Source: Methanolobus sp. ZRKC5
GTDB taxonomy: Archaea; Halobacteriota; Methanosarcinia; Methanosarcinales; Methanosarcinaceae
Length of the DNA stretch: 64,000 nucleotides
Reading direction: 5' to 3'
Assembly: GCF_038446525.1 (NCBI RefSeq)
Contig: NZ_CP151792.1
Coordinates: 868,001-932,000 of the forward strand
A model generated the notes under the pieces. It was not told where the DNA came from. It made no database searches and worked only from the letters and a program-made list of their open reading frames with translations. Shown piece after piece: positions 42,714 through 51,861 of the stretch. Made by a program: the position numbers and the translations under genes. The stretch's first letter is position 1, and every line of letters begins with the position of its first letter.

Positions 42714-44753
42714 ATGGATATGTCAGAATATAAAGAAATCTTTAAAACAGAGTCAGAAGAGCATCTACAACAACTTAATGATTCATTACTTGGGCTTGAA
42801 AAAAATCCTACTGATCTGGAATATATCAATACAATGTTCCGTTCAGCCCATACATTGAAAGGGATGTCAGCAACAATGGGATTCAACACCATTGCAGAGC
42901 TGACACATGAAATGGAAAATTTAATGGACATGGTGAGAAAATCACAAGTAGCAGTTAGTAACGGACTCATAGATATTCTCTTTGAGTGCCTGGATACTCT
43001 CGAAGCACTTGTAGAGACCGTAGATAATGGAGGAGAAGTAGATATCACATCCCTGCAAGCTGCACTTGTAAAAACCATGGAAACTACACTGCCTATGGAT
43101 GAGATCACAGGTTCAATAGCTACAAGTACCAGCGTTATTGAAAATGAGATCAGTAATGAACTGCAAGCTGCTACTGAAACTGTGTCTGAAAATGACCTTG
43201 GATTGTCTGAAAATGAAAAACAGTCAATAGAATGTTCTACATTAGATGGTAACAGAGTTGTATCCTTAAACGTGACCCTTGATGAATCATGTGTGCTTAA
43301 ATCAGCAAGGTCTACACTTGTACTTATCAATGTCACAAAGATGGGAGAAATTATTAAGTGCCAACCAAGTGAGGAAGAACTCGAAGATGAAAAATTTGAT
43401 TTTGAGTTCACAGTAATATTTGCCACAAAAACAACAGATGAAGAGATTATCGGCAATATCTCCAAAATATCAGAAGTTAAAACTGTAATTCCTACTACAA
43501 TCTCCCAAAGCGCATCTGATGACCAAAACGACCAGGAGATAAAAGAGAATAAGGAAGATGTCCAGCAAAGCAGCTCCGGTGTCAAAAGATCAGATGCGGT
43601 CAAAAGCATACAAAGTGTTAGGGTAAATATTGAACGACTAGATAACCTGATGAATCTGGTTGGAGAACTTATCATAAATAAAATCAGATTAAACCAGCTT
43701 GCTTCTGATCTCAATGCAAAGGACCTGGATGAGTCACTTGCAAACCTTGACCGCCTCACAAACGAGATACAGACAGAAGTTATGGAATCAAGAATGGTTC
43801 CTATTGACCAGATATTCAGCAGATTCCCAAGAATGATAAGGGACCTGGCAAAGTCTGAAGGTAAACAAATTAATCTCATCGTCGAAGGAAAAGAGATCGA
43901 ACTTGACAGGACTGTTCTAGATGAGATCGGTGATCCACTTGTACACCTCTTACGTAATGCAGTTGACCACGGAATAGAAGCCGAAGAAGAGCGCACAAAA
44001 CTAGGGAAACCTGTTGCGGGTCTTGTCAGGCTGGCAGCTTCACGTCAGAGAAATAGTGTCCTGATAGAAGTGGAAGATGATGGAAAAGGAATGGATCCCG
44101 CCACTCTAAGAGATATCGCTGTCAAGAAAGGAGTAATGACACGAGAAGAGGTCGACAAACTTTCTGACACAGACGCTTTGAATATCATTTTCATGCCTGG
44201 TTTTAGCGGAGCCAAAACCGTCACCGATATCTCAGGAAGAGGAGTCGGTATGGATGCTGTCAAAACAAAGATAGAAGCCCTTGGCGGAAGCGTAAAGATT
44301 AGTTCCGTACCTGGACAAGGCAGCATCATGAAACTCCAGTTACCACTTACAGTAGCTATTATTCAGTCACTTATGGTAACAGTAGCCGATGAAACATACG
44401 CTATACCACTTGGAAACGTTATCCGTGATGTGGGAATAAAGGCCAGTGATATAAAGACAATAGAAGGAAAAGAAGTTGTTCTTCTAAGAGGCGAAGTACT
44501 CCCATTGTTGAGACTACATGATGTACTCGACTGTACTACAGAACAGGAAGAGAAACAGAATCTCATCGTTGTTGTTGTTGAAAAGATGGGGAACAACATC
44601 GGACTTGTAGTTGACGGGCTTCTTGGTCAGCAGGAAGTAATAATTAAAACACTTGATAACAAAATTTTGAAAAATATGAAAGGATTTGCAGGTGCAACTA
44701 TTCTTGGAGATGGAAGTGTCGCACTTATCCTGGATATTGCTACATTAATCTAA
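42714..44753 (+). CDS. cheA: Chemotaxis histidine kinase CheA
   Basis: The start ATG 42714 (MDMSEYKEIFKTESEEHL) follows GGTTGGTG; the GTG at 42708 is within that site. Domains: P1 phosphotransfer with the His in FRSAHTLKGMSATMGF (His46), a divergent P2-like linker of about 200 residues, P3 dimerisation (VRVNIERLDNLMNLVGELIINKIRL), P4 kinase (HLLRNAVDHGIE, DDGKGMD, GVGMDAVKTKIEALGGSV), and P5 CheW-like domain (AVIIQSLMVTVADETYAIPL). It autophosphorylates in response to receptors and passes phosphate to CheY and CheB. No cheW is present in this cluster. Confidence 0.97.
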   Translation: MDMSEYKEIFKTESEEHLQQLNDSLLGLEKNPTDLEYINTMFRSAHTLKGMSATMGFNTIAELTHEMENLMDMVRKSQVAVSNGLIDILFECLDTLEALVETVDNGGEVDITSLQAALVKTMETTLPMDEITGSIATSTSVIENEISNELQAATETVSENDLGLSENEKQSIECSTLDGNRVVSLNVTLDESCVLKSARSTLVLINVTKMGEIIKCQPSEEELEDEKFDFEFTVIFATKTTDEEIIGNISKISEVKTVIPTTISQSASDDQNDQEIKENKEDVQQSSSGVKRSDAVKSIQSVRVNIERLDNLMNLVGELIINKIRLNQLASDLNAKDLDESLANLDRLTNEIQTEVMESRMVPIDQIFSRFPRMIRDLAKSEGKQINLIVEGKEIELDRTVLDEIGDPLVHLLRNAVDHGIEAEEERTKLGKPVAGLVRLAASRQRNSVLIEVEDDGKGMDPATLRDIAVKKGVMTREEVDKLSDTDALNIIFMPGFSGAKTVTDISGRGVGMDAVKTKIEALGGSVKISSVPGQGSIMKLQLPLTVAIIQSLMVTVADETYAIPLGNVIRDVGIKASDIKTIEGKEVVLLRGEVLPLLRLHDVLDCTTEQEEKQNLIVVVVEKMGNNIGLVVDGLLGQQEVIIKTLDNKILKNMKGFAGATILGDGSVALILDIATLI

Positions 44754-44768
44754 ATATGAGGGAATAAC

Positions 44769-45386
44769 ATGACAGAATTGGATGAAATGGCAAAAGGAGC
44801 ATTTCAAGAAGCAGGAAATATTGGAATGGGCCATCTGGCAACTTCACTTTCAAAGATGGTAAACAGGGATGTAAAAATCGATATCCCTGTTGTTGAGATG
44901 CTCACTCTGGATGAGATCATTGCACGGAGCAATGAAGAGGGAAAAAACAAAAGTGTCGTTGGAATACACCTGCACATGTCTGGTGATGTTGACGGTGGAA
45001 CCCTTATACTGTTCCCTAAATTCTCTGCATTATCATTTTCCGACCTGCTTATGAAAAAGTCCATAGGCACAACCACAAAAATAGAGGAACAGCAAATAAG
45101 AAAACTTCGTGAAATGGGAGTGAACCTCTGTAGTTCCTACATGCGTGTTGTTAATGAGTTCCTTGGTATCAATCTCAAGATAGGAGATCCAAGTATTGAA
45201 GTTAACATGGAAGGAGTCGGCGATTTCATATCAGCTGAGATTGGAAACCTTGCTGACCAGTTCGTGGTTGTTAAAGGTGAATGTCGGTTACCTTCCACAA
45301 ATTCAAAGAATGAATTTAACATGCTTTTCGAGCCTGGAGCTACGGACATAATAATGGCAGCTATCATGAAAAAGATGATGGGATAA
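44769..45386 (+). CDS. cheC: CheC-like phosphatase 1
   Basis: The 205-residue protein has one typical active-site helix (GAFQEAGNIGMGHLATSLSKMVNRDVKIDIP, with Glu, Asn and the trailing Pro of the CheC ExxN...P pattern). In the second repeat (LREMGVNLCSSYMRVVNEFLGINLKIGDP) the Asn is displaced by Val, so that site appears inactive. CheC removes phosphate from CheY-P and works with CheD. Co-transcribed between cheA and the FtsA-like gene, two bases apart from the latter. Confidence 0.88.
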   Translation: MTELDEMAKGAFQEAGNIGMGHLATSLSKMVNRDVKIDIPVVEMLTLDEIIARSNEEGKNKSVVGIHLHMSGDVDGGTLILFPKFSALSFSDLLMKKSIGTTTKIEEQQIRKLREMGVNLCSSYMRVVNEFLGINLKIGDPSIEVNMEGVGDFISAEIGNLADQFVVVKGECRLPSTNSKNEFNMLFEPGATDIIMAAIMKKMMG

Positions 45387-45387
45387 G

Positions 45388-47508
45388 ATGAATAGTGCCC
45401 ATTTTGCTCTGGATATCGGCACAAGGACTGTTGTCGGGCTTATTGCAGGTGATAAACACCTCAATATCAAAGCTGCATGCATACACGAACATAATGAACG
45501 AAGTATGCAGGATGGACAGATACATGATATTGAAAAAGTCGCACAAGTTGTAGATGCAGTCAAAAAAGATCTAGAGAGTCAAATCGGGCACGAATTGTCA
45601 AAAGTTTCAGTTGCAGTTGCCGGAAGAGCCCTGAAAACATCAAAAGCACTGGTTTCGGTAGAAATACCCTACAGAGAGATCACAAGCAGGGATATTTCCG
45701 AGCTGGAATTTGAAGCTGTTACTAGAGCAAGTAAGGAACTTGGAATAGATGAAGGGTTTAATTGTGTTGGATATTCAGTTGTGAGCTATGAACTGGACAA
45801 GCAGAGAATATCCAATATGGCAGGCCAGAAAGGAAGTCATATTTCAGTTGAAGTACTTGCAACTTTCCTTCCGGAAGCTGTGATAAACAGTATGTTTGCA
45901 GTTCTTAAAAGCTGTTCACTTGAATCATACAGTGTTACACTTGAACCAATAGCTGCATTGAGTGTTGCCTTGCCTATCGATATGCGCAAGCTCAACATTG
46001 CACTTGTAGACATCGGAGCAGGTACGTCTGATATAGCTATTACTGACAATGGGACTGTCATTGGATATGGAATGGTACCGGAAGCAGGAGATGAAATTAC
46101 TGATTTTATTTGTGACTATTATCTAGTTGACTTCAAAAAAGGTGAAACGATAAAACAATCCCTTACAAGCCAAGAGACTATAGAACTGGAAGATATTTTC
46201 GGTGTCAAATCAGACGTTCCCGTAAATCAGATTATTTTGGACATAGAAAATGAAGTGGCCAACCTGGCCCTACATATTGCAGAAGAGATCAAATCACTTA
46301 ATAAAAAAACACCAAGAGCTGTTGTCCTTGTTGGTGGAGGGTCACAAACTGCAGGGCTTAAAGAACACCTGTCAAAGCATCTTGAACTTCCAATACAAAG
46401 AATTGGCTCCCGTCTCCCTAAACAGATAGAGGGCTTTGCAGACGGAACTGGGAAAATAAATGGTGCTGAGATGATAACACCCCTTGGCATTGCCATGATG
46501 GGAATTCTGGACCAGAGCATTGAGTTTATAGATGTTTCAGTTAACGGTTCAAACATACACCTGATGGACGTTAACGGTCTTTCCATAATGGATGCACTTG
46601 TCGGAGCAAAGGTAAAAAAACTTTATCCACGCCCGGGAATGGCCCTTAGTTTAAATGTTAACTCTGAATTCCTTGCTATTGAAGGAGAAATGGGAAAACA
46701 TGCAGGAATATTGCTCGATGGAAAAAAAGCGACTCTTGGAGATCCCGTTCACAAAGGTTCAGTTATTGAATTCACAGCTCCCGTGGATGGAAAACATGCA
46801 CAAATAAAGGTAAAGGACCTAGTAGACAAATTGGAAATTCCTTCCAGCGTGAAAATAAATGTCAATGGTAAAAATATAGAACAGAAGCCTTTGGCCAGCA
46901 TAAATAAAAAAATGGTATCTCTTGATGATGATATACCAGACAGATCACAGATAAGCGTCAGGCCTGCCAGTCTTCAGGATTTCCTGGAACAGGAATACAA
47001 TACAAAAGATGCTGAGATGATCAGTGTTACTGTAAATAATCGGATAATGTATTTTGAAAATACAAAATATGTTGTCAAACTAAACGATATTATTGTCGAT
47101 TTATCCAAATTATCCACCCATACCCTTGCAGATGGTGACACTATAAGCATAGAAAGAACTGTGCTTGATAACAAGCTGGAAAATATTCTGGAAAAGCCAG
47201 AAAAAGGCAAAAACATCAGTGTGAACCTCAATGGTGAAGAAATAACATTCAAGGGATCACAGGCGCAAATTATCCTGAATGGGAAAAAAGCGAGTCTTTC
47301 CGATAAAATTAATGATGGAGACACTGTTAAGTTTAAAAAAGGAGAAGAGGCGGACCCTATTCTTTCAGACCTATTTGAATTTATGGATATTCGGAAGGAG
47401 GAACTTGTAGGCAAGAGCATGAGGCTCCTTGTAAACAATATTCCTGCCAGGTTCACTACCCCACTGAAAGATGGAAACAATGTGACTATAGAATTTGTAG
47501 AGGGATAA
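45388..47508 (+). CDS. FtsA-like actin-fold ATPase with beta-rich C-terminal tail, in the che operon
   Basis: The 706-residue protein has the FtsA/MreB/Hsp70-type ATPase fold: ALDIGTRTV at 7-15 (phosphate 1), a SHS2-type insertion at about 90-175, LVDIGAGTSDIAI near 206 (phosphate 2), and VVLVGGGSQTAGL near 312 (adenosine). From about 385 on, several short repeats such as VNGSNIHLMDVNG, LLDGKKATLGD..KGSVIEF and LNGKKASLSDKINDGDTVKF resemble beta-grasp units. No C-terminal membrane-targeting helix, as real FtsA has, is seen. A similar ~700-residue FtsA-like family is found in Clostridia-type bacteria. In archaea FtsA is normally absent. Embedded between cheC and cheR with gaps of one or two bases, it is firmly part of the operon. 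I infer a scaffold or ATP-dependent organiser of the chemosensory or motor complex. Confidence 0.75.
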   Translation: MNSAHFALDIGTRTVVGLIAGDKHLNIKAACIHEHNERSMQDGQIHDIEKVAQVVDAVKKDLESQIGHELSKVSVAVAGRALKTSKALVSVEIPYREITSRDISELEFEAVTRASKELGIDEGFNCVGYSVVSYELDKQRISNMAGQKGSHISVEVLATFLPEAVINSMFAVLKSCSLESYSVTLEPIAALSVALPIDMRKLNIALVDIGAGTSDIAITDNGTVIGYGMVPEAGDEITDFICDYYLVDFKKGETIKQSLTSQETIELEDIFGVKSDVPVNQIILDIENEVANLALHIAEEIKSLNKKTPRAVVLVGGGSQTAGLKEHLSKHLELPIQRIGSRLPKQIEGFADGTGKINGAEMITPLGIAMMGILDQSIEFIDVSVNGSNIHLMDVNGLSIMDALVGAKVKKLYPRPGMALSLNVNSEFLAIEGEMGKHAGILLDGKKATLGDPVHKGSVIEFTAPVDGKHAQIKVKDLVDKLEIPSSVKINVNGKNIEQKPLASINKKMVSLDDDIPDRSQISVRPASLQDFLEQEYNTKDAEMISVTVNNRIMYFENTKYVVKLNDIIVDLSKLSTHTLADGDTISIERTVLDNKLENILEKPEKGKNISVNLNGEEITFKGSQAQIILNGKKASLSDKINDGDTVKFKKGEEADPILSDLFEFMDIRKEELVGKSMRLLVNNIPARFTTPLKDGNNVTIEFVEG

Positions 47509-47510
47509 AA

Positions 47511-48332
47511 ATGCTTAAACCCATTCAAAAAAATGACGATGACTACGTAATCCTAAAAACACTGATACAGAGGAAACTTGGATTTAATTGTGAACAATAT
47601 AAGGACACACACTTTAAACGAAGGCTAGATGTCAGATTGCGTGCAACCAATTCCAAAACATACAAAGACTACGTGAAACTGCTTCAAAGCAGCAACACTG
47701 AGTATCCTGAACTTATGGAAACACTGACTGTAAATGTTACTAATTTCTTCAGGAATGCAGAAGTCTATGATATCGTCGAAAAAGAAGTGTTACCTGCTAT
47801 AATCAAAGCAAAGAACAATGGACTCCGGTCCATACGCATATGGAGTGCAGGCTGCTCTATTGGCGTTGAAGCATACTCGATCGCAATGCTGCTGCACCAC
47901 ATACTGGGTGATGATTTCAAAAATTATAATATCAAAATAACAGGCACTGATATTGATAAAGAAAGTCTGTTAAAAGCCCAGAAAGGTGTTTACTCTGATA
48001 TTGAAATGAAAGATGTAAGACCTGCTTTCCTGAACAAATACTTCACCAGAGAAGAGAACAACTACATAATTTCTGATGAACTTAAAAAAATTGCACAATT
48101 TAAAAAGCAAGACCTTATTTCAGGCCCTAAAATGAATGGTTTTGATGCCGTGTTCTGTAGGAATGTCACCATCTATTTCCAGAAAGAACTTCAGGAACAA
48201 CTCTACATGGATTTCTATAGTGCATTGGGTAAAGATGGATTTTTTGTCATGGGTAAAACTGAGACCTTGATAGGACCTTCTAAAGACCAGTTCAAAGCTT
48301 TCAATTCAAAGGAGCGAATATACCAGAAATGA
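47511..48332 (+). CDS. cheR: Chemotaxis methyltransferase CheR
   Basis: The 273-residue enzyme has an N-terminal helical domain (LIQRKLGFNCEQYKDTHFKRRLDVRLRAT) and the SAM-binding domain with NVTNFFRNAEVY, RIWSAGCSIGVEAYSIAMLL, GTDIDKESLLKAQKGVY and VFCRNVTIYF. It methylates glutamates in receptor signalling domains. It follows the FtsA-like gene after two bases. Confidence 0.96.
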   Translation: MLKPIQKNDDDYVILKTLIQRKLGFNCEQYKDTHFKRRLDVRLRATNSKTYKDYVKLLQSSNTEYPELMETLTVNVTNFFRNAEVYDIVEKEVLPAIIKAKNNGLRSIRIWSAGCSIGVEAYSIAMLLHHILGDDFKNYNIKITGTDIDKESLLKAQKGVYSDIEMKDVRPAFLNKYFTREENNYIISDELKKIAQFKKQDLISGPKMNGFDAVFCRNVTIYFQKELQEQLYMDFYSALGKDGFFVMGKTETLIGPSKDQFKAFNSKERIYQK

Positions 48333-48389
48333 CATCGATGCTTTGTTAGAAGTGACAACACATCTAAAATATGATTCAGGAGAGAACGC

Positions 48390-49004
48390 ATGAAAGATAA
48401 AATATCAAATCTGACTGAGTTACAGATCAGTGCATTAAGAGAAGTAGTCAATATAGGCGTTGGTAATGCTGTCACTTCTCTTTCAAAAATGATCTCAAAA
48501 GAGATTAAGATAGAAGTACCGGGACTCAAAGTAGAATTGATAGAGAAAGTACCGAATGTTGCAGGCGGAGCTGATACTATTGTATCAGGAGTAATTATGC
48601 ATGTAGCAGGGGATGTAGAAGGATACATAATGATGATGCTTCCCCAAGAAGCCACTGAAACAATATGCAAGACAATTACCACTGAGGTAGATGTCGATAT
48701 TATGAGCCCTCTTAACCAGTCCCTGATAGAAGAGGTTGGCAATATCCTTGCAGGTTCCTATGTCAGCTCCCTTTCAAATTTTCTTGGACTGAATATAAAG
48801 TTGTCACCTCCTATGCAGACTTTTGACATGCTGGGTGCAATAATAGACCATATACTCATAGAAATGAGCGAAAAGGCAGAGCATGCACTACTTTTTGATA
48901 CATTGTTCATGATCGAAGGTAACAGAATGAATGGTATATTCCTGACCTTGTTCGATCCTGATTCGATGGACATTATACTTGAACGGATCGATAAAATGAT
49001 TTGA
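48390..49004 (+). CDS. cheC: CheC-like phosphatase 2 (both active sites intact)
   Basis: The 204-residue protein has ALREVVNIGVGNAVTSLSKMISKEIKIEVP and LIEEVGNILAGSYVSSLSNFLGLNIKLSPP. Both keep the Glu, Asn and Pro of the CheC pattern, so this is the member most likely to be a full phosphatase. It overlaps the next cheC paralogue's ribosome binding region by a few bases (the stop lies 14 bases ahead of its ATG). Confidence 0.9.
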   Translation: MKDKISNLTELQISALREVVNIGVGNAVTSLSKMISKEIKIEVPGLKVELIEKVPNVAGGADTIVSGVIMHVAGDVEGYIMMMLPQEATETICKTITTEVDVDIMSPLNQSLIEEVGNILAGSYVSSLSNFLGLNIKLSPPMQTFDMLGAIIDHILIEMSEKAEHALLFDTLFMIEGNRMNGIFLTLFDPDSMDIILERIDKMI

Positions 49005-49018
49005 CAGGAGTGAGAAAA

Positions 49019-49630
49019 ATGAATATTGTACTTGATAAATTTTATTATGATGCACTGAACGAGGTGGGAAATATAGGAATGGGAAATGCAACCACCGCTC
49101 TTTCACAGCTTGTCGATAAATCAATAAATGTAAGCAGTTCAGCCCTTACATTGCTCAGTGTACAAGACATAAATAATGACACAAACAAAGACAGGATTGG
49201 AGCTATTGTGAGGGTAATGGGTGATATGAACGGAGGGTTCATACTCATAATCAGAAAACAACATTCTGAGGCATTATCTGAAATGCTTCTCAAAGAAAAT
49301 TCCGAGGAGGATAATTATATGAAAACTTCAGCTTTTATTGAAGTTACCAATATACTTGCAGGAAGTTACTACAATGCTCTTTCGAAGTTCCTCAATCTTT
49401 CGATCATACCTTCTATTCCAATAGTATCTGAAGGAAACTCTAATGAGATATTCAAAAAAGCAAAGCTGCATATGAATGGGAAAATCGACCATATTTTCGG
49501 CTTAACTACCCTTTTTGAAGTTGTGGGTGAAGATAAATACCATAGTATGAGCGGTGACATGTACATGTTACTTGATTCAGCTTCATTACAATCTGTACTT
49601 GAAAAGATAGAAGAAATGCGTACGAGATAA
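49019..49630 (+). CDS. CheC-like phosphatase 3
   Basis: ATG at 49019 follows GGAGTGA; the frame could extend to 49001 within the preceding gene. The first helix is ALNEVGNIGMGNATTALSQLVDKSINVSSS: Glu and Asn are kept, the Pro is lost. The second (AFIEVTNILAGSYYNALSKFLNLSIIPSIP) is complete. It is followed directly by cheD, the natural partner of CheC. Confidence 0.88.
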   Translation: MNIVLDKFYYDALNEVGNIGMGNATTALSQLVDKSINVSSSALTLLSVQDINNDTNKDRIGAIVRVMGDMNGGFILIIRKQHSEALSEMLLKENSEEDNYMKTSAFIEVTNILAGSYYNALSKFLNLSIIPSIPIVSEGNSNEIFKKAKLHMNGKIDHIFGLTTLFEVVGEDKYHSMSGDMYMLLDSASLQSVLEKIEEMRTR

Positions 49631-49632
49631 GC

Positions 49633-50106
49633 ATGATTATAGTGGGAATGGCCGATAGCGCAGTAGCGAAAAAACCTGAAAAAATAACGACTCTTGGACT
49701 TGGGTCATGTGTAGGCATTTCGCTGTACGATAAAAGCACTGGCGTTGGCGGGATGGTACACATTATGCTCCCCAGTATTGAGCAGGCAAGGTCAAAAGAG
49801 AACATTGCTAAATTTGCAGACACAGGCATACCTGCACTAATTGACGGTATGGTTGACCTGGGAGCCTATAAACACAGGACAATTGCCAAGATCGCAGGTG
49901 GTGCAAGTATGTTTTCTTTCAATTCCAACGCTCAGCTCAATATAGGAGAACGAAATGTGACTGCTACAAAAGAAACGCTAAAAGAACTTAAAATTCCCAT
50001 TATTGCACAGGATACAGGACTTAATTATGGACGTACTATAATACTTGACACTGAAAACGGAGAACTTACTGTCAAGAGTGCAATCAAAGGCATAAAAACA
50101 TATTGA
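49633..50106 (+). CDS. cheD: Chemoreceptor glutamine deamidase CheD
   Basis: The 157-residue protein has the catalytic Cys in TLGLGSCVGISLYD, the His in GMVHIMLP and the Thr in the usual position later. It deamidates receptor glutamines to glutamates and stimulates CheC. It starts two bases after the cheC paralogue. Confidence 0.95.
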   Translation: MIIVGMADSAVAKKPEKITTLGLGSCVGISLYDKSTGVGGMVHIMLPSIEQARSKENIAKFADTGIPALIDGMVDLGAYKHRTIAKIAGGASMFSFNSNAQLNIGERNVTATKETLKELKIPIIAQDTGLNYGRTIILDTENGELTVKSAIKGIKTY

Positions 50107-50160
50107 TATATATAATTAGTTTAATATATGTGCTGAGTACAAAATATAGGTGGCAACAGG

Positions 50161-51174
50161 ATGTTAACTCCAGATATAACGATAATACACATTATTTTCA
50201 TTTCCATATCAATGGCATGTGGATTTGCGGCTATATATTACTGGGTGAAAGTATACTTAGAAACAAAAAGAGGATCCATTGCCTGGTTGCTTCTTGCACT
50301 CACATCTATATTCCTTATCACATCAGCAATCTTCCCTTCTATTGCAATAAGTTCACAGGATACAGATATTACTGAAACGATATTCCTGTTCTTAGGATTT
50401 TGGAGTTCTGTTTACATTGCTATCTTTGCAGCTGCTGGTTTTTTGATGTTTCAGGCTTTCAGGACAGTGCCAAGGGAAAAGCTTGGAGATTATCTCATAG
50501 AAGGAATGGTATTCACAAAACCACTACACTCGGAAGAAGATATCGAGAATATCCCGGAAGTAGATCAAATATCCACTTTGCTCAAGAGATCCACATTAGT
50601 AGAATATACACCAAAGACCAGATACGAAGATTCTGTTATCGAGATTAGCCTACGTCTTTATGGAGAAATGGTAAATACAGTTCTTGTATCCACCCAACCA
50701 CGTACAGCCATGTATAAGGAAAAGATCGGAGACCTTATGGATATAGGCGCAATGAAGTTCATAGAAATCTCATCTACAAGTGATCAGCTAAGTAATGAAG
50801 ATGGAATTATCAAATTACCAACAGATGAACTTGACAACTTCTTTGAACTTACGAGCAAGCTCCCAAAAGGATGTGCAGTGATCTTTGAACCTATTAGTCA
50901 GCTGCTTCTCACAAAAGGAGAAAAAGAGACCTACGAATTTATGTCAGAAATGGTCGAAAGATTTGCAGCAAATGAACTACTCCTTATTGGAATGATCAAC
51001 AAGGCCGCACATGAAGAGCAAATTGTAGCCAGGTTTGAAGGTTTGTTCTTAAATCTTGCAGAAGAAGAAGGTACAAGAATCCGCCTCATAAAAGGTGGAA
51101 ACGAAGAATACATTCGATTCTACGTTGGAGAGAAATTCTTCATGGACCAAAATGTACACGTTGAACTAGAATAA
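50161..51174 (+). CDS. Membrane protein with three or four helices and DUF835-like cytoplasmic domain
   Basis: The 337-residue protein has hydrophobic helices at about 6-28 (IIHIIFISISMACGFAAIYYW), 38-60 (IAWLLLALTSIFLITSAIF) and 75-98 (IFLFLGFWSSVYIAIFAAAGFLMF). The remaining 220 residues have the feel of the RecA-like DUF835/DUF7504 family: TVLVSTQPRTAMYKEKI, CAVIFEPISQLLLTKGEKETYEFMSEMV, LLLIGMINKAAHEEQIVARFEGLF. No Walker A is present. Such proteins occur in archaeal chemotaxis and signalling clusters. It may couple membrane state to the chemotaxis proteins; role unknown. Confidence 0.6.
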   Translation: MLTPDITIIHIIFISISMACGFAAIYYWVKVYLETKRGSIAWLLLALTSIFLITSAIFPSIAISSQDTDITETIFLFLGFWSSVYIAIFAAAGFLMFQAFRTVPREKLGDYLIEGMVFTKPLHSEEDIENIPEVDQISTLLKRSTLVEYTPKTRYEDSVIEISLRLYGEMVNTVLVSTQPRTAMYKEKIGDLMDIGAMKFIEISSTSDQLSNEDGIIKLPTDELDNFFELTSKLPKGCAVIFEPISQLLLTKGEKETYEFMSEMVERFAANELLLIGMINKAAHEEQIVARFEGLFLNLAEEEGTRIRLIKGGNEEYIRFYVGEKFFMDQNVHVELE

Positions 51175-51191
51175 TTTCAGGAAGGACTTAA

Positions 51192-51818
51192 ATGGGTAAA
51201 GAACTGGATAATTTCACGATAGATGCTTTCAAGGAAATAGGAAGCATAGGCATGGGAAATGCAACTACTTCCCTTTCCAAAATGATAGAGAAACGTGTCC
51301 AGCTTAATCTATCCGATGCCAGGCTGTTCGAACCATCCGCCATCATTGATATGATACCGGACTCAATAACCATGACAGGTATAATGATCCCTATTTACGG
51401 GGACATTAATGGTCTCGCAATGTTATTGTTCGAATTTGGAAATGCTGTTTATCTTAGCAATTTGTTACTGCAAAGCATCGAGCATGATGATGATCCAAGT
51501 ATACATGAATCTGCACTTCTTGAAACTGGAAATATAATTGCAGGATCATATCTTAATTCACTATCATCTTTTCTTGACCTCAAAATAATGCATTCAGTAC
51601 CCGATATAAGCATAGGGCCTATTATGGATATACTTGAAAAGGGGACATCCATAATGGAAAAAGAACCTGCGAATATATTGAATATTGAAACAATGTTTAT
51701 GGTATACTCCTCGGAGAAAGACGTTGGAGCAGGAACCATCTATGGTGATATGTTCCTTTTACTGGACCCACAATCACTCGATAAAATGCAAGGTTCTATC
51801 AGAAATATGTTGGGATGA
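51192..51818 (+). CDS. CheC-like phosphatase 4
   Basis: The 208-residue protein has AFKEIGSIGMGNATTSLSKMIEKRVQLNLS, where the active-site Asn is replaced by Ser and the Pro is lost, so the first site should be inactive; ALLETGNIIAGSYLNSLSSFLDLKIMHSVP is complete. It follows the membrane protein by 17 bases, in the same operon. Fourth CheC paralogue of the cluster. Confidence 0.85.
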   Translation: MGKELDNFTIDAFKEIGSIGMGNATTSLSKMIEKRVQLNLSDARLFEPSAIIDMIPDSITMTGIMIPIYGDINGLAMLLFEFGNAVYLSNLLLQSIEHDDDPSIHESALLETGNIIAGSYLNSLSSFLDLKIMHSVPDISIGPIMDILEKGTSIMEKEPANILNIETMFMVYSSEKDVGAGTIYGDMFLLLDPQSLDKMQGSIRNMLG

Positions 51819-51861
51819 GCTTGGTTTTTAATAATAATTGATTTTTTAACGGTTGACTTTT

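Noticed and set aside
42689-43996. 435-aa minus-strand reading frame
   Set aside because: It is the Ser-rich antisense shadow of cheA, which has all CheA domains on the plus strand.
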